64,000 nucleotides of DNA from Boswellia sacra. Taxonomy: Eukaryota; Streptophyta; Magnoliopsida; Sapindales; Burseraceae. The notes beneath the pieces are model-generated. The model saw only the letters and a program-made list of their open reading frames with translations, searched no databases and was not told where the DNA came from. Made by a program: the position numbers and the translations under genes. Position 1 is the stretch's first letter. Each line of letters starts with the position of its first letter. Below, one piece after another: positions 51,414-62,750 of this stretch. The stretch lies in assembly GCA_013180625.2 (NCBI GenBank), contig SNVD02013269.1, positions 310,001-374,000 of the forward strand, given 5' to 3'.

Positions 51414-54400
51414 GGGCAAATATGATTTTTCACTTGAGAGCTAAATGTATAAATGACATAATCCTTTTATCAGTTTATTTTAACAAAAATTATTAACTGT
51501 TGGAGGGTTTTGTGATGATTATTGAAAATCAAGGTGGATAATGATGTTTCAACAAACATTGGCGGGTTGAGTGATGATAGCTTTATATTAAATTGTTTAT
51601 GTTAATCCATGATATTAGTATTAATTATATTATATAGTACTATTTTAAAAATATCAAAACTTATCCCTATAAAATTATATATTTTCAAAAATGCCCTTTC
51701 ATTTTTCAAATTTTGAAAATAATTAACAATTTATTTCCTAGCTAAATTATAAAATTAAATTTTATTTAAATAGCTGTCTAAGGGAATGCTAGATGGCTAT
51801 CCGAATGTCGTCGAAAATGGCAGTCGGAACAGTTGTAGAAACAACTATCAAAGAACATCCGACGACATAGCACCAACCTCTTTTAAAGCTAACAACATTA
51901 GTTAAATCTATATTTCACAAAACCTAACCTATTTTAAAATTAGCAAATAAATCTAAGACAATAAATAAATATAATATTTCTCATATTTGTAAATCCCAAT
52001 TTTTGCTCTTATTGCCTCTTTTGCTTTGCAGCAATGTGACTTTTCATTAGCTTCCTAAAGAGATGGAAATGGTCGATGTAAATCAAAAAGATTTTACTAA
52101 ATAAAATAATTCTACACTTACGAATTATACATATATATGTGTGTGTATATATATAAAATAAGGTTTTTAAATAAAACTAGATACAAATTTCTAATTATGG
52201 ATTTAGAAAATCCAATAGTTGAGATAGTTGATAAATTGACAGCATTAAATGCAATTTATTAACTTTCAATTTTAATTATTAGATTTTGTAAAATTCAATT
52301 GTTACAATTTTGTGTCAATAAATTGTATCAAATTTTTTTGTTAAAAGATCTTCTTCCTATATATTTACTTATTGGATTTTTTTAATTGAATTTAATTATT
52401 ATAATTTTTTTTGTTAATCGGATTTTCTATTTATAATGCTATAACATCATATATTCCATTATGGCCCATGACAACAAGAAGTTGCAGCATGTCTGCTAGA
52501 AACGGTTGTCAGAAATTGTTTAGCTTATCTTTGGAAGATCATTCTAAGACTAGCGGTGTCACCAAATACATCGAAGAATTTTTTGGCAACTAGAAGATGC
52601 TGGCTATCTGATGACACTCCAATGATACATTTTAAAAATTAATAAAATTAATTTTATAATATAGAATAAATTTTTTTATATTTTGTATAAAATTTCAAAA
52701 ATTATTTCTCTTTATAATTATAAATTAATAAAATACATTAGTAAACCCAACACAATTGTAATTTTGACATAACACTAAATTTAATACTGCACAATGCAAC
52801 GTAAAACAATACCTATACTATATTATACAGTGTAGCACACCAAACATGTCTTTAGTATAGCACGATAAAATTTTCGGATAAAATTATAATTTTCAGCTGA
52901 TAAGTGATTGCAATTTCAAGAAACATGATAAAAATTAATTTTAAATGGCTCCAAATTAAATTTTGAACAACTCATGATTAATTTAAAATTAATTTTGGGT
53001 TAGGTACAAATGCATTCTTAATTAAGTAAATTATGAGTGACTAGAAATCAATGAATTAAAATTTATTTCAAGCGTCATAAAAATATAATTTTGAGTGATG
53101 AATAATTATGAAGAAACATTAATTAAAAATGTAATATGAGTAACTTCTTTCCTTGAAGTAATTTTTTTTTTCACTGGCTAATTAAAAATTCATTTATGTT
53201 ACCTGAATTAACCTTAAATTAGATTCGAGTGATTTGAGCATACACTTACCAGAGAAATTATGTTTTCAACTAATGAGTAATTGTAACATGAAAAAAAAAG
53301 GTAAAAAATTTAAGTAACTTGAAATTAATTTTGAATAACTTCATTTGTTTTTGAATAACTTAAAAATGCATTTTCACATAAACAATAAAATTATTATGAA
53401 CTATGGATAATCAAAAAGTATAATAACCAAAATTGTAATAGAGATATTAAAATGATTAATTTTGAATAACTTGAAATTACATGATAATCGTACTTATTAA
53501 AAAATAATCTAAAAAATATAACTACACTATAATATGAATTGATAACTACGCGCATCAAATCTTAATCATAATGTGACAAGAGCTGCTTAAGTTAACGAGA
53601 ACTATTCATCAAATACATCTCCAATCATCGACTAAACCCAATTTAATCATAATCTTGGCGAAATAAAGGCGAAATCTTACTATTCATCAAATCTTAATCA
53701 CGTCAATTTAAAAAATATATATATAAAGGCGAAATAAATGAAACTATACACACACACACACACACACATTAACCATTTTTAATTGACGTGTTCTTCTCTC
53801 AATTTTAGTATTTCTAGTTTTCTCATGGTTTTGTGTCTTCTTTTAAGATTTAGTGTTTTCTATATTTTGAAGAAGAATCATTGTCAAGGAAAATTAATTT
53901 TATGACTAAGATTGATGAAGTTGGTGGAATTTTTGTATGTGACGATAAATAGATTAAAGCCAGTAATTTAATTGTACAGGAAAAGAGAATAGGTCTTCAA
54001 AAACTTTTAAAAAGGCACAATAATAAATTTGGCAAGGCTATTTACAAATAACAAAAATGCTTTGAACACCATAAAAATGATATGAACAGCCATCATTTGA
54101 AAATAATAATAATTAGTGATATTTTTGTTCAGTAATTTATAAGGACAAATACAATATTTTTTTTAATTATCTCTAACCTTTCCCTATCAATATATGTCCA
54201 ATTATTTTAAATTATTATACTTATCCACATCAAACCAAAAAAAAATTAATTAATTTATTTTTAATAAGGATAATTAATAACAAGGCTATATATGTTTTTA
54301 CACAAATTATGAATGATTGGATCAATCTATTTTCAATAGTTGAGATCAATTTAACAATTGTAATTCTATATATGTAAACTATTGTACAAATTAAATTTCC

Positions 54401-55119
54401 CCTTAATTATAAATTAGAAACATGCTTTGCATGGTAACATGTATTAGTTTCATTATATTTTCAGGCTGTTGGGCAATGTTTGAGAAACAGGATTGGATTG
54501 GTTTCTTGGGATCAAACTTGACTACGTACAGTGTTATCTTACATTTGATATAGTATAGAATCCAATTACTTTACATATAATAATTAAAAGATAAAAAAGA
54601 AATTTACATATAATTTAATTTGAAAACTGACCAATATTTAGATTAATATTCTTATATGCTTGTTAATATTATTTTATAACAATAAAGCAATAAAAATGTT
54701 AAGAATTATAAGTGCAATATAAATTTCAAATTTATATTTTAAATTATTTATTAATTATTAGTACATAAATTCTATCATTTTTATAAAAATAAAAATATTT
54801 AATATAAATGTTGATGGCCTGATAATAGAAACATAATAAATATATTCATATCTAATTACTAATATTTCACTTATTTATTTATAAATATGCTATTATTTAA
54901 TTATTTATATAAAAAATAAGTTTTGGACGGGTGGGCTGGTCAATGCAATTTCATGACTTTGGGACTATAAAGAAATGTAACAAAAATCTAGTCTTGCTGT
55001 TGTTTCTATAAAAAGAACGGGAAGTCGTTAAACTTAAAATAAACTTCGGTTGAACCTTCTAGTTCCTTCCTTCAAATTTCAATTAAATCAAGTCTTTATG
55101 TATCTGTATCAAAAGAACG
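51414..55119. other. AT-rich intergenic DNA
   Basis: No gene recognised. Around 52880-53500 the words AATTAATTTTGAATAACTT and TGAGTAATTGTAA recur irregularly, suggesting an old degenerate repeat. A CA repeat lies at 53748-53768. A TATA-like TCTATAAAAAG at about 55006 could belong to a promoter split by the MULE insertion at 55129. Confidence 0.45.
53748..53768. repeat. (AC)n microsatellite
   Basis: About ten AC units. Confidence 0.9.
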
Positions 55120-55128
55120 TTTCATTTT

Positions 55129-55268
55129 GGACTAATCACACAGACCCCCCCAGGTTTTGGCTTAATTTCATCAAGAAATACTGTTTGTCACTTTTCATCA
55201 TACGATACCCCTGACTTTTTTAAAATTCATCATAGACACTCCTTTCGTTAGTTTTGCCGTTAAGTGTA
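55129..55268 (+). repeat. Left terminal inverted repeat of the MULE
   Basis: Pairs with 61137-61275. Shared blocks include GGCTTAATTTCATC/CTTAATTTCATC, CTTTTCATCATACG and TTTTTTAAAATTCATCAT; roughly 15% of positions differ. Confidence 0.9.
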
Positions 55269-55950
55269 TATAAATAAATGGAATGAATAGGGCTAAAAGA
55301 GTCATTTTAATATATTTGGTCAACAATATATAAAGTATCGATTAAAATGACCCCACCTTGTTATTTTTTTAGCTTTCTTCGATCGTCCCTGTCCCCAGTT
55401 CGTGGCCATTTCCAGATCCTCTTGGCGCGACCCTTCGCTGTCTTCTACTCGATCGAAAGCCGACCCATAACCATTTTCAACTGGAGGAAGTTCGTGCAGC
55501 ACTTGGATTAGTGATTCAATAAGTGTTATTGTAAGTTTGAGAAGTGTCTGTTTGTTTGTATTGGTAGTGAAACGTTGCAAACATACGAAACTTCTGAACT
55601 CTATAGCTGATGGTTTTTTTTGTCATTCTACATATTTTAATCGTTTTTTAGTGTGCTATTGTTAGATGTTACTATTATTCCAGTATTTGTGTCAAAATCT
55701 TTATGTCGAAACCCTAAAATCGTGAGAAATTTGGGGTTTTTTGTGTTTGGTAATAAAAGTTGGTAATTCATATCATAATATGTGATAATGACATGCATGC
55801 GTTGAATGTGTTTTGATTTGTCAGTTTTTAAGGTCAGTTTGTAGCCTCTGAACTGGTCGTTCAATTTTCAAGTGTTAGGGGTTTTTGAAATTAATGGAAG
55901 AAATTGATGATAGATTATATAACGTGTTGGTATAAACTATGGTTAATGTT

Positions 55951-56049
55951 TATCTTGCATGCATGCTGTTATATTGTATATCTTGCATGCATGCTGTTAT
56001 ATTTTATATCTTGCATGCATGCTGTTATATTATATATCTTGCATGCATA
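55951..56049 (+). repeat. 32-bp tandem repeat upstream of the transposase
   Basis: About three copies of a unit containing TATCTTGCATGCATGCTGTT. Each holds the palindrome GCATGCATGC (an RY-like CATGCATG core). It lies 150 bp before the transposase start, so it may be element promoter or leader. Confidence 0.9.
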
Positions 56050-56089
56050 CATACATATTTTGTTTTTAATACTTAACTTCTAATGGATT

Positions 56090-56091
<2 letters not shown>

Positions 56092-56138
<47 letters not shown>
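56092..56138 (+). repeat. (TG)n microsatellite
   Basis: About 23 uninterrupted TG units, the longest simple repeat in the window; likely polymorphic. Confidence 0.95.
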
Positions 56139-56139
<1 letters not shown>

Positions 56140-56200
56140 TTGTTTCAACTTTCTTCTTATACACTTGCGTATCTATTAATGCATATGGCAGTAGGATAGG

Positions 56201-59200
56201 ATGGATCCTATTTATTTAACATTAAGACATTTAGAGTCTGAGTATCCTATTGGGCTTATTGACTATGATAGAGTCAATAAGATAGGATTGTTTGCTGCAG
56301 CTAATACGGTTTGTCATCTAGGAGTTATGATCATAGAGATGTTAAATTTAGTGTTGACTTACCTTGGAATGGGGATAGGCTAGACATTGACACTGATGCC
56401 AAATTTCTAGAAGTATTGAGAGAGTATACCAGAAAAATAAGCTTTTCGAAGTAACTGTGTTACTTGAGGTTACACCATTAAACACTAAACCTTTAGCATG
56501 TGAGATGCCTGAAAAGGAAAATGAGTGGGAAAATGATGTTGGGGAGAGTGATGAAGGTGAAAATGATCCTACTAACCCTAGTGGACCTCAACCTGAGTTG
56601 TCCCAAGATGTTGAAAATGTAGGAGTTGAACCTGAGTTGTCACATAGAGAAGAAGATGAGGTAGAGTCTGTTGGTCATTCTGGTGGTCATTCTATTAGCC
56701 ATAGTGAGTATGACTCAGATGCAGACTACAGGCCTAAATCTAATGCAGAATTTGTCAACTGTCATAGTAATGAGAGGGAGAGCAGTGATAGTGGAAGTGG
56801 TGAAGAGGTGTCATCACATGATAGCTCTCATTATCAGAGTGATGGTGAGCATTTTCATAAAATTATGAGCAGTTCAGATGAAGAGGTTGGAAGTGCTAGA
56901 ATGGCTAGAGTTCAAAGGCAACATTTATTTAGGCCAACTGCAGATGGAAATGTAGTCTTTAGGGTAGGGCAGACTTTTCAGAATATTCACCATTTTAGAG
57001 AAGCCTTAAGAGAGTATTCGGTGAGGAGTGGAATAGTACTTAAAAGAGTAAAAAGTGAGAGACAGAGAGTTACATGTAGGTGTACAACTACTGGCTATCC
57101 ATATAGGATTCATGCCTCCTTAACCTAAGACTTAGTAACTCTCAAAATTAAGGGCTTTTGTCCTGATCATAGGTGTAAAAAACAGCCTAATACTCTAGAA
57201 TGCACATATATATGGATAGCCAAACAATATGAAGACATCATCAAGGATAATCCTAATGTAGAAATTGAGTGGTTAGAGAAGGATATTAAGAGAAGGTTTG
57301 GGTTGGAACCTTCAAAACAGAAATTATACAAGGCAAAGATGAAAGCTCTTCAAGTGATAGGAGAAGATCACCAAAAAGCCCGTAACCTACTGCATAAGTA
57401 TGCCAATGTAGTGTGACTAACAAATCCTAGTCCAACTGTCTTCATAAAGGTAGATTGTGAGTCGATTTCTGCATCTCCAAAATTTCAGGGCTTTTTTATT
57501 AGTTTTCCAGTTCAAAGGATTGGTTTTAATGGAGGTTGTAGACCATTTATTGGTATAGATGGATGTCATCTCAAGGGGCCAATGGGAGGAGTGCTTTTGG
57601 CTGCTGTAGGAATTGATGCTAACAATGGTATGTACCCCTTAGCATTAGGAATTTGTGAAGTGGAATGCAGCTCAACTTGGAATTGGTTCTTTGAACATCT
57701 AGGTGAGCATTTAGGAGGGGTTGATGCACCTGGGATGCCTATGACTTTTATGAGTGATATGCAGAAAGGAATCCTTAATTCTTTAAATTTAAAGTGGCCA
57801 TATGCATCTCATAGGTACTGTGCAAAGCATTTGTATGATAATTTCAAGAAAGGATAATGTGGGCCAGGTCTTCAGTTGCTATTCTGGAGAGCATGCAAAG
57901 CTAGTAATATTAATGACTTCCACACTGCCATGGAGGAAATCAAATCTGTGGATTACAAGGCATTTGAGTACCTGTCAAATATCCCTGCCAATAGTTGGAG
58001 TAGATATGCATTTGATGAAAGAGTCAAAGTGGACCGTGTCACCAATAACATCATTGAATCTTTCAACTCTTGGATCAATAGGGATCGAGGTCAAACATAT
58101 TTGACAATGGTAGAGGACATAAGAAGAAATATTATGAAGAGGATGCAAAGAAAGTAAGTTAACTGCTCTTTATTTTCTATTTCTGTATGCTTATTTCTTC
58201 CCATTTCTGTTCACTTTCTATTAGGCATAAAAGTGCATTTTGATTGTTAAAATGTTTGTATTTGATTTCCTTATAATCAACAACTGATTTCTGTTTTTTT
58301 TTTTCCAATACCAGGTATAAAGAATGCCTAGGATGGCATTCAGATATTGGTCCTAGGATTAGAGAAATAATTAGTGATAGAGGTAAGTTCAGTAGAATCA
58401 TGGAGGTGTATTGGTGTGGAGCTTTGGAGTTTGAAGTTGTGTGTAAAGGAAGAGCTTACATTGTCAGACTAGATGCTAGATTTTGCTGTTGTGGTTTATT
58501 TCAGATTTCGGGAATACCTTGTGTCCATGCAATAGCCTGTGCAAATGAGAGGAGGATTGAGGTTAATCAGTTAGTGGATAAGAAACTATCAAGAGATATG
58601 TATATTGCTGCATACAACCACCACTTGAGGCCTATACCAGACCAAAGTGAATGGCCTGAGGTGGCTTGTAATAATCTGGAAGCTCCAAAGAGGAGGACAA
58701 AGGCAGGTAAGCCTAAGAAAGCAAGAAGAAGGGCACCTGATGAAGACCCTCTTTCAAACTCTTTGTTCACAATGTGATGTTCAAATTGTGGGGGATACAA
58801 TCACAATAGAAGGTCTTGCAAGTCAGGCCCAAAACATAATAAGGTCATATGCATAGAAGTTGTTTTTCAAAATATTATCATATTTTCAATATATACTAAT
58901 TGTAATTATTGTGTAAGTGTCAGAGACAGAGACCATCAACAACAACAACTGCATCAACAGCATCTGCATTAACAACATCCCATCAAGCTCCAAGCTCATG
59001 TCAGCAACCTTCAAGCTCATCTTAGCAACCTGCTAGCTCATCTCAGCAACCTCCTAGCTCATGTCAACAACCTCATAGCTCATCTCAGCAACCTCTTATA
59101 CCATCTCAGCAGTCAGTGGCCTCACAGACATTAAGAAGAATGAATGGTAAAAATTTCCATTTTGGCATTAAAATCATGCAGCTTTTTTCCTTGTTTGTAT

Positions 59201-59690
59201 CTCCCTTAACTTTGTCTAATTATTATCTTTCTACCAATTTACACCAGTACCCTAACAATCTCCAACTGTAAGGCAGGCTTGATCAACATCACTTCAGCAA
59301 TCTCATATACCATATCATCAATCAATGGATTCAGGCACATCAAGTATTACCTTTATTGCATTTATCAATATTTGTATAATATCTATTTATGATTTATCTT
59401 TTATAACTTGCTCTAATTTATCAGCATCCAACCAACCTCCAACTGCAAGGCAATTTACACCATTCTGTCAGCCACCAGCAACAGCACCAGTACCACCCCA
59501 GCAGTCAGTGGGTTCAACCATGTTAAGGGCAACTAGAGGTAAAAAATTTAGAGATTTTATCTATCACTTTTGCTTTCACCTTTTCTTTGGTAACCATGTA
59601 TACTTCAAACATGCATGTAGGCACAAGGTCACCTCCAAGAATGCAGTGAGACCGCAAGACAGCCAGCAGCAAGCAATGTTTTTGTTTTTT
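56201..59690 (+). pseudogene. MuDR-type MULE transposase, interrupted
   Basis: Starts at ATG 56201 (MDPIYLTLRHLESEYPIGLI). An acidic Ser/Glu-rich region (56.5-56.9 kb) precedes the MuDR DNA-binding domain (VFRVGQTFQNIHHFREALRE...VTCRC). The catalytic MULE domain contains FIGIDGCHLKGP, then WNWFFEHL, FMSDMQKGIL and CAKHLYDNFKK. After an intron (58154-58314) comes the SWIM zinc finger (FCCCGLFQISGIPCVHAIA) and a C-X2-C-X4-H-X4-C knuckle (CSNCGGYNHNRRSC). Pro/Gln-rich exons follow to about 59.69 kb. Two frameshifts (near 56318 and 56433) and in-frame stops at 57126, 57414, 57855 and 58775 break it. All later parts stay in one frame, so the decay is young. Confidence 0.9.
58985..59110 (+). repeat. 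21-bp coding tandem repeat (Ser/Gln/Pro heptads)
   Basis: About five copies of a 21-bp unit like AGCTCATCTCAGCAACCTCC, encoding repeats of the type SSSQQPP at the C-terminus of the transposase. One copy has a stop (TCTTAG). Confidence 0.85.
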
Positions 59691-59956
59691 TGGTAGGTTT
59701 TGGTTTTACAACAACTCAAAATTGTTATCACATATAGGGTTAAGGGTTGTTTTTTTGTACAAAGACTATACATTACAGTCCTTTAGATTCCTATAAGGAA
59801 ACATTTTAAGATAATGTCTCTTTATCTTGTATATTTAACACAATCTCTTAACATTGCTTCATGCATTTGCTCTAATTTTGTTGATAAGAATGATACTGAT
59901 TTACAAGTAATGATATTGGGCAATGACAGAACTTTTATTTCTTTTTTTTTTCCCCT

Positions 59957-60308
59957 CTACATTATCTTTACAAGGTATGCAATTAACAGAATAATGAACA
60001 TGTAAACTACTAAGTTGCAGGAAATTAGAGCATTCTCTAGTTTTTCAGTTCTTTGCATGGCAATATCATTGTTCATGATCAATTGCTTTAGATCTCTATG
60101 CATTTGACTTATAAGTGCTTCACTACCATTCGTATCCATTTCTTCCATCTGACCATGACAAAATTCTTCAAACTTGTCAACTTCTTTATTATCAAGCTCC
60201 CACCATCGAAAATAATTGCATGTCCCTGTTTTGCATACAAAATATAGTTTACCAGGATACCTTGCTGATTCAGATATCATCACAGCTGCTTTTTGTTCCA
60301 CACTTGCA
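59957..60308 (-). pseudogene. zf-GRF zinc-finger protein, antisense inside the MULE
   Basis: Reads CKCGTK, then after a one-base slip in an A run AAVMISESARYPGKLYFVCK and TGTCNYFRWWE. This is the GRF zinc finger (C-X-C-G ... NPGR-like ... C ... C-FF-W). A charged coiled-coil-like stretch and a C-terminal hydrophobic anchor (VVYMFIILLIAYLV) follow, stop at 59957. Small GRF proteins of this build are frequently found in or near plant transposons; their role is unknown. With the ATG at 60301 the frame runs 114 codons, but the first two cysteines are then lost, so the finger is incomplete. Confidence 0.75.
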
Positions 60309-60439
60309 TCTTCTGTTTTTAAACTTTATTAAGTTGCCATTAATCATGTCATTTCTGCCATAAGTGTTACTTCAACCAATGTCTTGTTGCCTTGAGGTTG
60401 ATTGACTCATCTTTTGGGATATTAAGCTTTTCTTGCTTT

Positions 60440-60775
60440 GTACTCTGAAGTTCTGACCTGTTGCTCAAGAACTGCTTCTGCTTCTATGCTGGTTTTGTTG
60501 ATGAACTGCTTCTGTGTTTTTTCCCGTAACTGCCTTTGTTTTTTTGAAGTTCTTACTCATTGGCTTGCACTCATGTGGATGAACTGCTGTTGATAACTAC
60601 GTCTGTGTTTTTCAAGTTCTGACCTCTTGCCTTGCACTCATGTGGATGAACTGCTATTGATAACTGCTTCTGTGTTTTTCAAGTTCTGACCTGTTGGGTT
60701 GCACTCATGTGGATGAACTACTCTTGATAACTGTTTTTGTGTTTTTCAAGTTCTGACCTGTTGTTGATGAATTGC
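60440..60775 (+). repeat. ~70-bp minisatellite inside the MULE
   Basis: Three to four copies of a unit containing TTCAAGTTCTGACCTGTTG, GCACTCATGTGGATGAACTG and TTGATAACTGCTTCTGTG, located between the GRF frame and the right TIR. Confidence 0.88.
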
Positions 60776-61136
60776 TGTGTTGGTTTGTTGTCAGTTTAGG
60801 TTTGTTTTGTTTTTATTTTTTTTGCTTTTTGTGTGTTTCATTTGCTGGGTTTGTCTTCATTTTATAATGCCCAATACACGTTTGGCTTGCTGTATAAACG
60901 GTTGCATTCCAACGGCTACTGCAACATGTATTAATTTAAATTCAAATTTTAAGGGCAACAAAGTAATTTTTCTAGTTTAAGCGCCAACTTCGTAACAGTA
61001 TTAAGTTGACTACAAGGGCATAATCGTCATTTGAACTTGCACTGATTATTTTATTTTATATAAGTTTTGTAAAACTAAAGTTAAGGTTATTTAGGTAAAT
61101 TTGTATTTTGTGGATGAAAATGTGATGAAATCTGAT

Positions 61137-61275
61137 GTCACTTAACAGCAAAACTGACGGAATGGGTGTCCATGATGAATTTTAAAAAAGTTAAGGGTAC
61201 CGTATGATGAAAAGTTACAAACAGTGTTTTTAGATGAAATTAAGCAAAAACCTAAAGGGTCTGTGTGATTAGCCC
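61137..61275 (-). repeat. Right terminal inverted repeat of the MULE
   Basis: Inverted copy of 55129-55268; ends at GATTAGCCC. Confidence 0.9.
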
Positions 61276-61284
61276 TTTAATTTT

Positions 61285-62040
61285 CCGTGTGGATTTCAAA
61301 TAAACTACCTATTATGTTAACCACCTTACTTATATTGATAGCTAGGGTTTTAGATTTCGGAACGGTTTTTAGATTTAAGTAGTTTATTCCACTTTGAATT
61401 TGAGTTTTACTTCTAAAATCTTTGTTCGGCGTTCATCTAGTAGTTGTTTATCGTCAATTCATCATCTGCTGAAATTATTATAGAAATCATTGCAGAGCTC
61501 GTCGATTTATAATCCTCACCCTGGTTAGCTTTTGGAAGTTCGGCTTTTAATGTTTTAAGTTTCTTTGTTCTAGAGGTTGATTGCATTTTCATGTTAAGAA
61601 TGAATTTAATTTATTCTCGTACTTTAAATCTCTTTATGATATTTTCTTTTTGACAGTTAAGGATCATTTGCTTTTAAGTATTTATTGGCACTTAACACAG
61701 ATTGACACTTATTTTTATATCATAAATGACATTTCAGTGTCCTATCCGAACCAGCAGCTTGAGGCAAAATGAACATGGAGGCCCTTGAGATTTAATTGCT
61801 TGGGCTGATAATATTTGTCTTCCTGTCTTGCTCATGCTCAATGTTACTGCTGCAGCTTCCTTTTTGTTTTGGCGGAAAAGGATGAACCCCCATATTTGAT
61901 ATGTGTCATCCGATTTTGTGTGTTTGATGAGTGGTTTAGTGTCTGTTGAATAATTTAATGTGGCATGTGTCATTTGTTCTGTTGGATCAAATGTCATCTC
62001 TTAATGTATTAAAGTTTTATAAAAATTCTTTTTCCGTTAA
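61285..62040 (+). other. Possible short transcription unit, coding potential unclear
   Basis: A GCTAGGGTTTTAG telo-box-like motif near 61340 and GC-richer leader-like DNA up to 61530 are followed by an intron-like stretch ending TTTCAG at 61737. The next stretch holds an ATG (61770) that gives only nine codons. In the same frame after its TAA, a hydrophobic run with LLGLIIFVFLSCSCSMLLL follows to a stop near 61890. It could be a small membrane protein gene with a nonsense mutation, an uORF-containing leader, or non-coding RNA. Confidence 0.25.
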
Positions 62041-62750
62041 TTTTTGCATGTTGTGATGGATGGGATATGAATTGTTTTTTATTTGTTGCTTGGTTTTTTT
62101 GGATCTTTTCTGTACCTGTTACAGACGCATTTCATGGAACCATTTATATATATTAGCAGGACATCATAGATTAGACCAACATTATTGAGGATACAATCCA
62201 AACTTCAGAAAAAATGACCGATATTTTTAATAATATAAAAACCTTTGTGTAAAAATATTTTCTCTTTTTTATTAAAATTTAAAATATATTACTAAGATTA
62301 ACATAAATAAAGGAAGAAGTTTAGGTCATACAACGAATACAATAGCTGTAATAATATAATATTACCCCGAATAAAAATAAAAAAAAGAGAGTATAAAAAT
62401 TATAAATAATTATGAAAATGGTTTATATCCATCTTCATAATATTTTCTTAATTTAAATAAATAAATTATAATTACAGTATTATTATGATTATTATTTTTA
62501 AATACGATATACTATTACAACTGTATTTCATCAAAGCCCATGGACTTGAACAATTGATTAGATTTTTTTGCGTCAATCAATCAGAAAGAAAATTCGGAAG
62601 AATATATTCAATTATTTTTTCCTTTTTTAAAGGATAGTAGCAGGACCTCCCTGATGAAGTGGGTTCAAATCAATTAAGAATAAAAAGCATACAGAAAAAA
62701 AAAGAAACGGAATAGTAATAAAAAATAAAATCACGTGTTTTTGGTTGTGG
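62041..62750. other. AT-rich intergenic DNA
   Basis: No gene or clear repeat recognised. Confidence 0.5.

Larger units (their letters stand above)
55129..61275 (+). mobile_element. Mutator-like element (MULE), 6.1 kb, transposase broken
   Basis: Both ends carry about 140-bp terminal inverted repeats: left from GGACTAATCACACAGACCC at 55129, right (other strand) from GGGCTAATCACACAGACCC at 61275. Flanking 9-mers TTTCATTTT (55120-55128) and TTTAATTTT (61276-61284) differ at one base. Between them are a MuDR-type transposase relic, Pro/Gln-rich repeat exons, an antisense zf-GRF frame and a minisatellite. Structure, TSD length and transposase all agree with the Mutator superfamily. Confidence 0.93.

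Noticed and set aside
58919..59110. CRISPR-like regular repeats
   Set aside because: These 21-bp units have no unique spacers and encode heptads in a transposase tail; the genome is a plant.
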